A stretch of DNA of 64,000 nt from Euclidia mi (GCA_944739405.2 OX123197.2:1557501-1621500); one strand, 5' to 3'. Positions 11,038-23,600 are shown, numbered from the stretch's first letter. Numbers and translations: made by a program. The notes: a model not told the origin generated them from the sequence alone.

Positions 11038-12127
11038 ACTCTATTTTCAAACTAGAAATTAATTTTATGTATGAACATTTTTTTCAAGGTATTGAAATGT
11101 ATTCTGCCTAATAGATTTTGTATTGTTTGCAATATATTTATCTTGGCATATTTATTTTTTATCTATACGTTAAATACCTATACATAGCTGTATTATGAAT
11201 AATCCATTAATTTTGAGTTGTTTCTACGTGAAATATAAAAAAATTGCCTTTTTACACATTGAGGTAACATAACAACCAGAGTAACAAACTCCTCAATTGA
11301 CGTTCAAAATAACGCGGCGACCAGCCTTTGCGACCAGCCGAGATAGACGACGTAGCTTTGAAACAATTAAGCACCTTAGAAAAAACTCATTCATCTCTTT
11401 CACTCATTCAAAACTGACGTTCCAAAACGTAAATCTGAATGAGACAGCAAGTGAACGTCAATCGTAAAATGAAGTGTTCTCCAGTTGTAAAAATGTTTTC
11501 CCCCGAACACATAACGGAAAGAAGAAGCACCCATTACATACATTCTGAATCCTAAAAACATAACACACCTTTTTTGAGCCGTCGTGTAAAAATTGATAAC
11601 ACATTGTGTAGAAATTGAAATACCTAAACAAAATAAATTTTATGTTTTAAATAAAAATATTTAAAGGCTTTCTGTGTTTTATTGTATTTCGTCGATTTAT
11701 CTTTATATTATAAGGAACTCAATCTTTGAGACAAAACAGGAACAAAAATAAATTAAAATAATTATTTACTGATTTGTATTATAGCAGGAATACTGTCTAG
11801 TAATGACTAGTTGTTATACAGATCAATGTTTTTACCACAAAAATATTGATACAGACCCATAGACTTCCAAACTTAAAATAGTTTAAATATAAAATTTATA
11901 TACTTTTTTAGGATAGCATTTTACAATATTAAATTAATTTTAGAAAAAACATCATCATCTAAGCGTTATCCCAATTTCAATCTGGGGTCCGCTTACTAGT
12001 CTAACCGGATTTCTAATTTTAGAATAAAACGATTTATTTTAAATAATTAAAACTACAATTAAATTAAAATATAATTACACACTGCTAATAAAAAAAATAT
12101 GAAATTAAGAAAAAGAACAACAATATT

Positions 12128-12398
12128 GACTGCCTCGTTGGTCTCGCGGCATAAATGTGCGCGTGGGATTGGGAGGTCTCGGGTTCGATTCCCGGGTTGG
12201 GCAAATTGTTATTGGGTTTTTCCGTTAGGAAATTCTCAGTAGCGGCTCGGAGTCTGGTAATGTGCCCAGTACGGCAATAGGCTCGCCCCCTATTACGTGG
12301 GACCTAAAAATTCATGGCGAAATGTGGGTGTTATATCACATCTCTGCCTACCCCTTCGGGGATACAGGCGTGAGTCTATAAATAAATAAAATAAAATA
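12128..12398 (+). repeat. SINE-A, full copy with 12-bp target duplication
   Basis: It is a complete tRNA-derived SINE: head TGCCTCGTTGGTCTCGCGGC with B box GGTTCGATTCCC, a body with GGCAATAGGCTCGCC and CTACCCCTTCGGGGATACAG, and an (AAATA)n tail. Identical AACAACAATATT flanks it at 12116-12127 and 12399-12410. It serves as the reference for the other SINE-A copies. Confidence 0.88.
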
Positions 12399-12618
12399 AA
12401 CAACAATATTTCTTATTCAAGGTTTGTTTTATTCTGCCTAATAGATTTTGTATTTATTACAATATATTCATCTTGCCAATTTTTATTTGAACGTTTAATA
12501 AACCACATAGGTACATACAATGCTTATTGTTTAATCCATTAGTTTAATTTTTATTATTTAAATAATAGTTTTAAATTGAAAATAGATGAAATAATTATTA
12601 CATGTATGTACTTTTTTG

Positions 12619-12842
12619 TTCAAGGTTTACCCCGCCAATATGTTCTTTAGATGCCTTAAATAACCCCATGGATAAGTAGGTATTTCGAGCATTGCACGCG
12701 CGCGCTTTTAATTGCGGTTTAAAAAATGTGAAACTCAAAAAAAAAATCGTTTCCCAGGTATTACTTTTGGTTAGTATGACTTGGCATGATGTCCACAACG
12801 AGTAGACTTCAGCTTGGTGCTGGGTCTTGTGACACCCTGTGT
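12619..12842 (-). mobile_element. MITE-G copy 2 (truncated)
   Basis: The 5' end of the family (GTCTTGTGACACCCTGT as read on +) is intact at 12824-12842. The other end stops after the ACCCCGCCAATATGTTC block, about 150 bp short of the full element. Confidence 0.7.
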
Positions 12843-12898
12843 AATAATAAATTAATAAAAGATTAATTAATAAAATATATACACTTATTACATGTATT

Positions 12899-13145
12899 GA
12901 AGACCGGTTGGCGTAGCGGGAGTGTAAGCGACTGCTATGTCGAAGGACGCAGGTTCGATTCCCGCTCAAGTCAAACATTTGTGTACATGAGCATGGATGT
13001 TTGTCTTGGTCTCGGTGTTTCTATGTATAGTATTTACAAAAAGAAGTATATATGTATGTTTATCCATTGTCTAGTACCCATAGTACAAGCTTCCGCTTAG
13101 TTTGGGACTAGATGGTGTTGTGTGCATGTGATAGAATATTATATT
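12899..13145 (+). repeat. SINE-C, tRNA-derived
   Basis: The head GACCGGTTGGCGTAGCGGGA with box B GGTTCGATTCCC is followed by an unrelated body ending near GTTTGGGACTAGATGGTG. The body's 3' part appears inverted at about 10518-10585, which is another fragment. No target duplication found. Confidence 0.7.
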
Positions 13146-13246
13146 ATAATAAAAAAAGTATTTTTTTTATTATTATTATAAGATTCTGACAAAGTGTAAA
13201 ATAACAAAATTATATCTGTTGATTGATATCCTTAGGAAAAAAATAG

Positions 13247-13748
13247 CCAAGTGCGAGTCATACTCGCGCAAGAAGGGTTGCGTACCATCATCCATAAAAA
13301 GAAATCACGTTTGTTGTATGTATACTTAAATATTTATTTTTAAGTGACTATCCGTTTATTAAGATCGAGATTTTTTTTTTAAATAACGTTTGTTGTATGG
13401 GAGTTCCCCTTTAATGTTTAATTTATTTTTTTGTAATTCTTTATTTTGAAAGGTAATATACAATTACATATTCAAGGAAAATTTTAAGAGCCTACCTGTT
13501 ACCGTTAGTAATACTGAGCAAAAAATACGTAAATAATAATAAAACCCCTTTATTGTATGGGACCCCCCTTAATTTTTTTATGTTTTTTATTTTTAGTATT
13601 TGTTGTTATAGCGGCAACGAAAATACATAATTTGTGAAGATTTCGGCATTTTAACTAACACGGTTTATGAGATACAGCCTGGTGACAGACAGACAGCGGG
13701 GGCTTAGGAATAGGTTCCCGTTTTTACCTTTTAGTTACGGAACCCTAA
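13247..13748 (+). repeat. Dispersed repeat with AGGGTTCCGTAC-type ends, copy 1
   Basis: It starts AGCCAAGTGCGAGTC and ends TACGGAACCCTAAAA, with the inner ends roughly inverted to each other. A second copy lies at 32722-33466. A GACAGACAGACAG tract precedes the right end in both. Such elements are common in moth genomes. I do not assign a class. Confidence 0.65.
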
Positions 13749-14039
13749 AAAATTGCAGTTGTCGTAAAGTTTGAATTTGGCGGGAAATTTTGCTTTCTTT
13801 TCTTTATTTATCATAATGAATTAGCTGAAAATATTGAAGTATTTGTGAATTATAATACATTTGCATTCTATCGGTTTTATGTATCAATGTGAGTACGCTG
13901 GTATAGGTAAGTTCTCAGACTTTTCAATGTATCTCATAATTTAAAACTTTGTTTATATAGTACTTCCAAACGGTCATACTGCAATGGGATTGTGGCATGT
14001 GTTTTTACTAGCCAGCTGCCTGACTGACACCAACCCTCC

Positions 14040-14790
14040 TTGAGAATGTTATTGTGATCAACGAGGAGTAATAAGTAGATATGGAAAAATATAGGATGTA
14101 TTACAGGAAATTAATGTATGTAGGCAAGGATACTGTAATCGAAGTACAGACTGAAGGATTATAATTAGTACATTGCAGCAAAGATTAAATTGTTACGATG
14201 GATTAGTGGAGTGTCGAGAATGGACAGAATTAGAAGGAATGAGTGTGTAAGAAGTAGTCTGAAAGTGGTGCCCATAGACTAAAAGTGAAGGAAAATATCG
14301 GTTAGCATGGTGTGGATATATGTTATACGCAGAGATTATTTGTAGGGAGGCAACGAGTGAATATTTTCTTATTTCTTTAAAAGACAACTTTCGCACTATG
14401 AATAAATGCTGTGTCGCGAGGTTTTTGCCATACCATCAATAGACACAAAGTACACCGTCGAAACAACTATTCATGGATCACAAGTAATAAATTATCGTGT
14501 AGGTATCGAAACCACAATACCAGTGCAGTGTCAGGCGACGAGGCAGTCTCTTAAACGCCTGCGCCAACCATGCAGTCTTAAATGAATTCAAAAGAAGAGA
14601 GACGAAAAGCAAAAGGGTCGCGAAAGAAAAGATGGATAGACAGTGTGAATATGAAAGCAGAGGCACGAAAAGGAAGATGAGGCCAATGAAAAATTTAATC
14701 GACTGTACGAGGATGGGATATGGATGAAAGAGAAAATAGTAAATAATTAAATACCTAACAAGAAATATGGAAGTGAAGGCCATACTGCGC
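14040..14790 (+). mobile_element. Degenerate RTE-like LINE 3' fragment
   Basis: Broken frames read as the C-terminal region of an RTE-like protein: at about 14199-14330 RWISGVSRMDRIRRNECV, and at about 14600-14650 RKRWIDSVN. The two blocks are separated by about 200 bp of unrelated sequence. There are many stops. The family differs from that at 8425-8805. Confidence 0.5.
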
Positions 14791-14915
14791 AAGGGCAAAA
14801 TAATGAGATTTTTATAATATAATATGTTAACATCTGTTTTAGAATTTTATAACCAAGAAAAGTATTTAATAGCCGTTCCAGTAATTTCATAAAAGCTTTT
14901 CTTTATATCCGTTTT

Positions 14916-14993
14916 CTTTGTATCCGTTGTTTACACAACGGATACAAAGATCATACAGCATCTGAATACTTACGTATTCAGGTGCTGTACGAT
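14916..14993. repeat. Two adjacent hairpins
   Basis: The first has arms TCTTTGTATCCGTTGT and its inverse (14916-14951). The second follows within a few bases, with arms ACAGCATCTGAATAC and its near-inverse (about 14956-14989). No terminator role is implied in this host. They may be termini of small foldback elements. Confidence 0.6.
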
Positions 14994-15729
14994 AAAGCGA
15001 GGAAGCTTATTTATTAGAAATAAACTATAAACTGTATAGCAAATATTTTACAAATTAAATAAACTGTACTCTAAAATGCCCACGAAATCGCAACCTCAAC
15101 TAATTATCACATTATTTATATAAATAAATGAATCAGATATAGCTTCTAGAATGAATAGCAAAAAGAACCTTTGACATTATTCTGAGACTATGTCAAACCT
15201 ATAATTGTAGAATTCTAGATTTCGACTTTTTTTTATCCCCTAGGTATAATATGTCGATATAAATATATTTAAATGTTTGTAGAATCAGAACTTTTGCTTT
15301 ATTATTAAGTTAAAAACTTTCACTGTCTCAAATTTCTATCAGCTTCGTTAAATTTATTTTTGTTTGGAAATATTGAAGTAATACAATCAGGGAATCACAG
15401 TAAATGTGAAGTTAAAAAAATATATTTTCTTCTTCTTTTTGTGTGTGTGTGTGGTCAATTCTGTTGTCGGAGTTTATTGGCGTCGTTTTATTTACTATCG
15501 TATTTCTTATGTTCGCCATCATGATTGAATATTTAGGCTGGAGTTTAACGCCAATAATTATTATTACATTTCAACCAACCATTAAGTACCTATACCCAGA
15601 CGTGAAAAAATCTTTTTTGGTCATACGACGAAATCAAAAATCGATTTTGCGATTTTGGATTTTGCGATGTAGGATTTTTGAGTTATCGCCTGTATAGTTA
15701 TCGCGTGTTAAGAACACGCGATAACTATA

Positions 15730-16109
15730 CAGGTTATCACAAGACCCATCACCAAGCCAAAGTCTACTCGTTGTGGACATTATGCCTAGTCATACTAACC
15801 AAAAATAATACCTGGGAAACGATTTTTTTTTTTAAGATTTCGCATTTTTTAAACCGCAATTAAAAGCGCGCGCGTGCAATGCTCGAAATACCTACATATC
15901 CATGGGGTCATAGGGCATCTAAAGAACATATTGGCGGGGTCAATGCATTAATTTTGTACCTAATTAGAAAAAATCTATACTAACTTTGAGCTTCAATATC
16001 TCCTGAACCGGTAATTTCCCAGGTAAGGTGCCGAAGTAAAAAATGTTCGTAGTGATTGGTACAATATAGGATTTCAGTTTTCGTTAAGGGTCTTTTAACA
16101 CCCTGTATG
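15730..16109 (+). mobile_element. MITE-G copy 3
   Basis: It is nearly full length. The left end is altered (CAGGTTATCACAAGACCC for CAGGGTGTCACAAGACCC) and fuses with a 43-bp palindrome at 15690-15732. The right end TTTTAACACCCTGTATGT is at 16092-16109. Confidence 0.7.
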
Positions 16110-16764
16110 TATAAACAAGCTCTCGAGTAATGCCTACAGACTGCACGCCACCAGACCCGATCACCTAGCCTGGCCGAAGGATCTAGTTTTAGAAGCGAGG
16201 AACACCATGCCTTTGCTCGCTCCACTGTGTGGTATAATACAGGGCAGTGTCTGAAAAGTATGGAAAATTATGCTCGCTGCCATAAGTACATACCCAGAAA
16301 ATGAGTCCAAATCACACATCTGCCTTGTAGCTACAGGAATCATTCTACGCACGCATTTTAATCAATTACTAAACAGAAACATTGTGTATTCCACCCTTAG
16401 CTTAAAGGAATCTTACAAATATTTAATCATAACGACCGAGTGAAGATTGCTCGGCAAGTTAAGTGGATTAACTCGGCTCAACCATGGGATAAGGTGTAAT
16501 GTATGGTGGGCTTGGATGTTGTAATGTTATCCGTAGAGCGTGTGTGCTTTGGAAGGTAATTGAAAATAATGTTTCATGAGTATGTTATGATAATTTTTGA
16601 TGACTGTTAAAGAAATTACAATAACCGCGCAAATTAACATATTTTATGTTTATAATACCTACGGTTTTCCCACGAGACCCGTTAAATAAACTTGAATTAT
16701 GTAAAGAAATCACAAAAGTTTAGAAACGTTGATAACTGTTTAGTTAGTGATTAATTTTAAAAAA

Positions 16765-17905
16765 AATTCAAGCTACAAAATACATCTAGAGTTCCGCAAG
16801 GAAGCATCCTTGGACCACTGATGTTTATATTATATATAAATGACTTGCCCAACATAACTAATCATAAATGTGTACTTTACGCTGACGACACAACTTGAAT
16901 TATAAATGACAGGAATAAAGATTATTTAGAAAAAGAGACAAATATGACATTAGATAGAGTTGGTCGGTTAGAATGCAATTATTTACAAATAAATATTAAC
17001 AAAACTAAAATGATTCAATTTTAAACTTACAACAGCAAACCTATAAAGCTTGACATAAAATATAATAATAACGTTGTTGAAGAAGATAACTCCACGTCCT
17101 TTCTAGGCATTACCATTGACAAATACTGTAATTGGAAACAGCATATCGAAAACCTTTGCTTGAGTCTAGACAAATTTGTTTACGCTTTGTATCGCTTAAG
17201 ACAAGTATCGACCATAGAAACGGCACTAAGTGCATATCACGGATATGTCTCGTCAAAACTAAGATATGCTCTTATAATATGAGGAAACTCGGTAGACGCA
17301 AACAGAGCATTTCTTGTGCAAAAATCAATCTTTGGCATACATCAAACAGAGAGCTGCACCACCTATTTTAAAAGGCATAATATATTACCACTACCTAGAC
17401 TGTAAATTTTTGAAATTTGTGTTTTTGTGCGTAGTCATCCATATTTATTCCCTAAGCACAATAATGCTGTGAAGAACCTGGTAGACATGTTTACAAATGT
17501 ATTAAGTAAGAATGTTTACTGCATGTCAATACACATTTATAATAAACTACCTAATAGTTTTAAGGAGATGAATAATTTGAATGTTTTTAAATCAAATTTA
17601 TATAAATTACTAATTGACAAATGTTATTATAGCATAAAGGACTTTATAGATGACAAAACATTGTGACATATTAAGTATTATTGACATAAAAGCATGCAAA
17701 CATAATATTATGAATTAAACAATTTGAATGATAATAATAAATGTGATGTGACTTGTTATAAAAGACCGAAATCTCACTACAATTTACATTTGTACGCCAT
17801 ATAATGGTAGAATATGGCTAGCACTATAATATGTACACCCAGATCTTTTGTTATACCCATATTCTGACAAATAAATGTTTTATTATTATTATTACTATTA
17901 TTAAA
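16765..17905 (+). mobile_element. 5'-truncated LINE (reverse transcriptase C-terminal half), decayed
   Basis: The + strand reads the distal reverse-transcriptase core: RVPQGSILGPL (about 16790), then YADD (about 16875), followed by the thumb region with FLGITIDKYCNWKQHI and KLRYALII, and a C-terminal part at 17427-17666 with IYNKLPNSFKEMN. Several stops and at least one frameshift break it (stop just after YADDTT). The tail is (TTA)n at 17878-17903. The closest kin in the window are the LINEs at 26581-31690 and 35537-38045, so I place it in the CR1/L2/Jockey assemblage without finer assignment. Confidence 0.8.
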
Positions 17906-18096
17906 ATGAATTCGTTTTCGTTTAGAACTCTCTTAATCTACTTACATCTATATGAAGATAGTACGTTTACGTAGTACCTACAAACGTGTCACTATGTCTA
18001 AATGAGTATGGTGTGCTATACAGTTGTTGTTAGAAATCAAACACTGGCGAATGCTGAGTATATAGTATACTACTCCGTCTTTTCCCGGTACTTTCT

Positions 18097-18360
18097 TGAC
18101 TGCCTCCGTGGTCCAGTGGACCGCGTATGCAACTGCTGATCGGAGGTCCCGGGTTCGATTCCCGGGCCGGACAAAAGTGTTACTGGGTTTTTCCGTATTC
18201 TCAGTAGCAGTACGGAGTCTGGCTATGTGCCCGGTAGCGGCAATAGGCTCGCCCCCTTTTACGTGGAACCTAAAAATTCATGGCGAAATGTGGGTGTTAT
18301 ATGACACATCTGCCTACCCCTTCGGAGATACAGGCGTGAGCCTATAAATAAAAAAAATAT
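18097..18360 (+). repeat. SINE-A variant, full
   Basis: The body is as in SINE-A (GGCAATAGGCTCGCC, CTACCCCTTCGGAGATACAG), but the head is different: GCCTCCGTGGTCCAGTGGAC, still with GGTTCGATTCCC. This suggests an exchange of tRNA head on a shared body. Tail (AAATA)n then (AT)n. Confidence 0.75.
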
Positions 18361-18822
18361 ATATATAAAAGTAAATAAAAATAAGTTATCCTCTTACTTA
18401 GTTGTACAATACATGTTAGTAATGTCAACGTCTAACTTATTTATGCACTTAGATCACAATCTGACGCTTATGAAAGTTAAATTTACATATCAACTCACCC
18501 AATTACCTATTTCATGTCTTTATGTTTTCATCTAATGAATAGATAGTTAGATAGATACCTTAACCAAAATCAACGATTTAAACATTTTCTCAAAGCTGCG
18601 AAGTCTCGTCATCCTGACCAGATAAGCTAAATAATAGACCTACAGTTGGTTCAAACCTAGCACTGCTCCTTTTAAACCTTCGTAAAAATTTTATCTCCCA
18701 AAATAACATAACAAGGTCGTCCATTCACCCCAAATACTTTTCAACCCATACATCTTTCGTATAAGGATCGCCTATCACCTTGTACCATGCTACATTACTC
18801 TAACGTCTTGCTCGTTGTTCAG

Positions 18823-18979
18823 GGTATGTGTTACCTCCATGGCGGGCTGGGTGCGCACGGCAAGCTGCGCTCGTCCAACTGCCTCATCGATGGACGCTTC
18901 GTGCTGAAGATCTCCGACTACGGGCTAAACACGCTGTGCACGCCGACGGATCTGATAAAGGACGACACTTATTACTACA
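18823..18979 (+). CDS. Gyc32E: Guanylate cyclase exon W3 (pseudokinase catalytic loop)
   Basis: This exon encodes residues 119-170 plus one base of the next codon (ends phase 1), between the acceptor TTGTTCAG and the donor GTAATT. The catalytic-loop position reads AHGKLRSSNCLID (129-141), so the kinase HRD aspartate is replaced (His-Gly-Lys). The metal-binding loop reads ISDYGL (148-153) in place of DFG. This is the pattern of receptor guanylate cyclases, whose kinase-homology domain regulates the cyclase and does not phosphorylate. Reading past the donor hits intron sequence, and joining to W4 restores YYKLLWTAPE-type sequence. Confidence 0.92.
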
Positions 18980-19238
18980 GTAATTATATTGTTTGGCTAC
19001 CTTTGTGTGTTACAGTAGGATAAGATAAGAGTGCTGTTTACCTTTACTTAATAGTAACTTTACTGCTTATTTATTTTCCTCTGCACTGAAATAAATCCTG
19101 TGTTGCTGGGACTATAGTCGGAATAGCAACAATAATTTATAGATTACACAATATGTTATCTCATGTGAGGACCGAACCCACAACACTTGACGGTGGCTGT
19201 TAATTATTTCGTAGGAATGTGGCAAATGTATTAATTTT

Positions 19239-19499
19239 TTTTTATAGACTCACGCCTGTATCCCTGCAGGGGTAGGCAGAGGTGTAAATATAACACCCAC
19301 ATTTCGCCAGATTTATTTTAGTCCCACATAATAGAGGGCGAGCCTATTGCCGTACCGGGCACATTACCAGACTCCGTGCTGCTACTGAGAATTTCCTAGC
19401 TGAAAAACCCAATAACACTTTGCCCTACCCGGGAATCGAACCCGAGACCTCCCAATCCCACGCGCACATTTATGCCGCGAGACCAACGAGGCAGTCAAG
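19239..19499 (-). repeat. SINE-A, full copy with 10-bp target duplication
   Basis: Minus-strand SINE-A with all family blocks. Flanks are TGTATTAATT at 19229-19238 and 19500-19509. Confidence 0.85.
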
Positions 19500-20216
19500 T
19501 GTATTAATTATTATTGTGGTATAATTCAATTAGTGATAGTATAAATTATGTAAACAACACATTCATCATTTCAAAAATGAGTGCAGACTGCTTTTTACAT
19601 TTTCCATCTTCATATATCGCTTAGAACATAGAAATGCAATGTAGTTTACAAAGAAAAGCTTATTAAACTCTAATATTACACAGAATGTATTGGTACTATT
19701 GCTGTAAAATCCCTTGTTACACAGGTAATATCAGTAGATGTCGACTTTATAAATAGAAAATAACAAAGGGATTCGAATATAAAGATCGCTTCGCTCGGAG
19801 ATGTTAGAATAAAATACTAGAAAAGATATTACACAGATTTGTAATATTGGCGCACTTGCAGGTTTCAGCGTCAGTGAAGATGAGCTTTATAGCAATTTAG
19901 CCTCATTAGGCTATATGTACTTCGGCTATGTAATTCGTGGGCTGCAGTAGGCCTAAATGTATAGAATCACACAGTTTGAGCTTGTTTAAGTGTATAATGC
20001 AAGCGAACATGCAGGATGATCCTCGAATAGGGTACCTATACGTGAACGCTTTCAAAGCAGATTTTACATGGTACCAAACCGAAGTCTAAGGCCGCATTTA
20101 AGGCAATTTTATGACCAAATAAAGAATACCGCCCTACCCTTTCTCCGCGGTCCGCGGCCTTTTCTCGTGGCTAGGTTTTTGACGAAGGTGATTTGCGTGT
20201 GGTTTTTTTCCTTTTA

Positions 20217-20411
20217 TATACAGGGTGTCACAAGACCCATCACCAAGCCGAAGTCTACTCGTTGTGGACATCATGCCAAGTCATACTAACCAAAAGTAAT
20301 ACCTGGGAAACGAACATTTTTCTTAAGTTTTCACATTTTTTAAACCGCAATTAAAAGCGCGCGCGTGCAATGCTCGAAATACCTACTTATCCATGGGGAC
20401 ATAGGGCATCT
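20217..20411 (+). mobile_element. MITE-G copy 4, 3'-truncated, beside exon W4
   Basis: The left end TACAGGGTGTCACAAGACCC is intact. Identity to the family stops after GGGGACATAGGGCATCTA at about 20411, 58 bp before the W4 exon. The remaining 58 bp supply a pyrimidine-rich acceptor region. Confidence 0.75.
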
Positions 20412-20469
20412 ATACCTCTTCAAAGTTCTTTTTAACAGGTTCCCTCTTAATCTCTCTATCTCTTACCAG

Positions 20470-20628
20470 AACTACTATGGACAGCGCCCGAGCTGGTGGC
20501 GGGCAGCATCTACCCTGGTGCCGCGGCCTCGCCCAAGGGAGACGTGTACAGCTTCGGCATCATCCTGGAGGAGATAGTCCTCAGAGCGGGGCCCTTCCAT
20601 CACTGCACCTCCACCATGTCTAATAAAG
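20470..20628 (+). CDS. Gyc32E: Guanylate cyclase exon W4 (kinase-homology C-lobe)
   Basis: This exon completes residue 171 and continues to 223, starting after TCTTACCAG and ending before GTATGT (phase 1). It encodes KLLWTAPEL, the receptor-cyclase equivalent of the kinase APE motif (Glu178), then KGDVYSFGIILEEIVLRAGPF, matching the F-helix region. A GAAASP stretch (residues about 187-192) looks like a species-specific loop. GC content is high compared with both introns. Confidence 0.93.
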
Positions 20629-23600
20629 GTATGTACGGGCCTGATGGCTAGGACAGTCAGTAAAAAGAAGGACCGCCGGGGATCGTGGGTCCCACATAAG
20701 ATATATTTTTGGTATTAAAAAAGAAACACACTTTTTAATAAATATCATAAAACGCCAAGCTGTAAAGGCAAGTTGAATCTGTCATTAGCAACTAAACTTA
20801 ACTTAACATATGTTTGAAGATACAATTAAATTAGATAAATTAAGTAAATATGTAGACTATGTAGTAATTATTGACGCAATACATTTCGGGAAATTCTGCA
20901 TGCTTAACTTTAAACTAGGAGGTGACCAGCCAACCAAACGTCAGGATGGCTGGTCAAATAAAATATTTTATTTCTAAATATTTATCTTATGTAGCAATTA
21001 TTTATTATATGTAGCAAATACTACCAATTATGAAGGAATTTTCAAATCAACTCGTTTTGACGCACATTATAAATCAACAATATTCTCAAAAATAAACACA
21101 AATTTAAAGTATTACTCGAATTATAGATCAAATACTATATTTATTTTTCTAAAGAGTTTTGTGATATTGACAATATGCGTCCATTGCCCTTACTAAGGAG
21201 GCTTGTAAAGAAACTAACGAACATACGACGGAACTGTTGTTTCTAAAAAAATCTATATTTTTACCACAAGCAATTTATTTTGCAATGTGGAACCATATTG
21301 GTACAATATTATGTAAAATTGCAATGCTAGTTTGAATGTGAAAATTCTTATTTTGCTTCGTATTTTGCATAATCGAAAGAATATTCTTGAAGGGATAGTC
21401 AGAACCATTACAGAGCAAGCCCTACAAATGGTTTGCCGTCGTCTAGTTAATTGATGGGTAACCGGTCACCAAAAGTTACACCTGTACCTACATGCCTCTA
21501 GCATGTAAAGCAGTTGTCTCACCGCTGTCGAGAAAGCAACGAACTATCAGCTATTATCTCATTCAAAAACTTACACTTTAATTATATAATATATTGCGCT
21601 TAAACAAAATAGATACTAAGGTGTATATACATATACCTATTTTAATAGTTGATCGCTTAGTGTCACCGACCGGCGAGGGCTCGCTCCACTAAATGGGTAA
21701 TGTTTTTGTCACCGAGCGACAAAAATATTACCCTTCCCTTTGGCTTTGTCGTAGTTGTCGGAATCAAACTACAGTTTACGATTTTTTATAATTTTATTAA
21801 ACTACAGTTTCACTGTGATATTACATTTAAACCGAATGATCCAGAACTACATTTTTCTATTTATTACTAGCCGACGTTTCGAATTCTTTACAGGATTAAC
21901 CAATATAACGCGATAAAATCCGTGACGTCCGACATCCGTTTAATTCCAATGTGTAACATGCGCGTAAAAACAAGAAGATATTTGCCGTGGTCGGTTAGAA
22001 ATATATTCGCTCCGTGATGGTTGTCTAATAGCCCCAAGAGTGTTAGAGTAAACGCCCTTCGCATCGAAAAAAATACTTCCAGTAGGTACCCCCAAAAATT
22101 AAAACGTACAAAGGCAAACAAAAAGGAAGCATTTTCTGTTGACACTTAAAAGGTTAACCAAGTTTCGATGGCATTATGTTTTTAAACAGGATATAATCTC
22201 CAAGTTACTAATTTATTTTAATTCTGTATTATGTCTACGGCGTAGCAGCTTACGCCGTAGCGTCTTACGCCGTAGACGGTTATATTTTTGTTTGTGTTGT
22301 ATAGCTAGGCGAACTCAGGCTAAGTTTTAATAGAATCTCAATTATAAATTATTGTAGTCGTGTTAACATGCATTATTGCGGTAAACATAGTATTATGTTC
22401 TTGTTCAATTGTACGTTTGTTGGTGTATTAGTACATATTTATGTAGTTATAATTATGAAACAGTTCTATGTTGCGTAATTATTTGAAAATATAGGTAAAA
22501 TACCTTTTATTTCCCTCGACGTTTCAAATAATTACACGACATAGCCATAGACCCGTTTCATAAATATTACTATGTGTACAAGTCGCGAAAGTTTAAAAGT
22601 ATACATAACATATTTATGTATGGGTATATAACGTTTATGTATGGGCACGTACGTATATCTATCGAATTATAATTTCTATATCTATGTTTTTATATAGTAT
22701 CTAAGATTTTCGTTTTATTTTTAGCAACTACACCACCGCTCCACATTTTTGCTTATATCATTCCTGTCCACCTCAAGGTTGCCTGGAAGAGATCGCCCTA
22801 GGCGATTAGGCCGCCGATTGTACATTATCGTAGTTTTAAGTGCCTTTACAAAATATGCTATGTTGGTGTCCAATTTCTTTTTAATAATACTACTTCGCTC
22901 TAGAAAAAAAACCAAGTCATCCGTGTAATCTCATCAATCCCAATACGATGTAAATATATTCATTATATAAGTTATATTTTCATGTGTAAATGTTTTTAAT
23001 AGTTCCACCGAAGAAACGTAACGTAACGAGTAAGGGAAAAAAATAACACTTCTTGACCTTTATCGGAAGTAGAACGTTCCTCATTAGCGAAATATTTTAC
23101 CTGTTATATATACCATACTATTCATAAACAGAAAAAGACGAAATATGTAAAAATTACGGTTTAAAATTATGCACGTCATACAAGAACTCTGTCAGACTGT
23201 AAAAAAATACTATAATCGCATAACTATAAATTATCACCATCGTATTGGCGTCATTCCCATTGCATGCAAGACCATAGAAAATAGAAAGATATTCTATGAC
23301 CGCTAGATATGACAGAATATTAGCTTTTCTACAGAGCTGTGAGACTGTTGCCCGACCTCCGCTTTCCAAAGTGTTAGTGATATTCTATGGTTTAGAGACC
23401 GGTGTCAGCTGACTTTTCAGATTTTTCACACTCTACCAAATAAAGTTGTCCTTTTAGGTCCAATAAAATTAACTTTTGGGGTCTTCACTTTGTTAAATTG
23501 ACCCTTTCCTTTACCATCATTAATTTCAATTCATAAAGACATAGACAGATTTATCTCTGCATTTCGGTTGTTTACAACACTGCCCTATTTTAGATGACGC

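Larger units (their letters stand above)
7247..18822 (+). other. Intron W2-W3 (11.6 kb), repeat-rich
   Basis: No further host exon is seen. It holds the W2 relics, a decayed repeat with (TCA)n at about 7864-8125, LINE tails (8425-8805, 14040-14790, 16765-17905), MITE-G copies (9217-9596, 12619-12842, 15730-16109), SINEs (9944-10249, 12128-12398, 12899-13145, 18097-18360), a 0.63-kb inverted-repeat element (10402-11037) and an end-conserved repeat (13247-13748). I see nothing recognisable at 8130-8420, 8810-9210, 11040-12110, 13750-14030, 15000-15680 or 16120-16760. Confidence 0.7.
18980..20469 (+). other. Intron W3-W4 (1.5 kb)
   Basis: It contains a complete SINE-A at 19239-19499 (-) and a truncated MITE-G at 20217-20411 (+). 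I see nothing recognisable at 19510-20210. Confidence 0.75.

Noticed and set aside
12128..12200. tRNA gene
   Set aside because: It is the head of a SINE: it is followed by the shared SINE body, an A-rich tail and a target duplication, and recurs at several sites.
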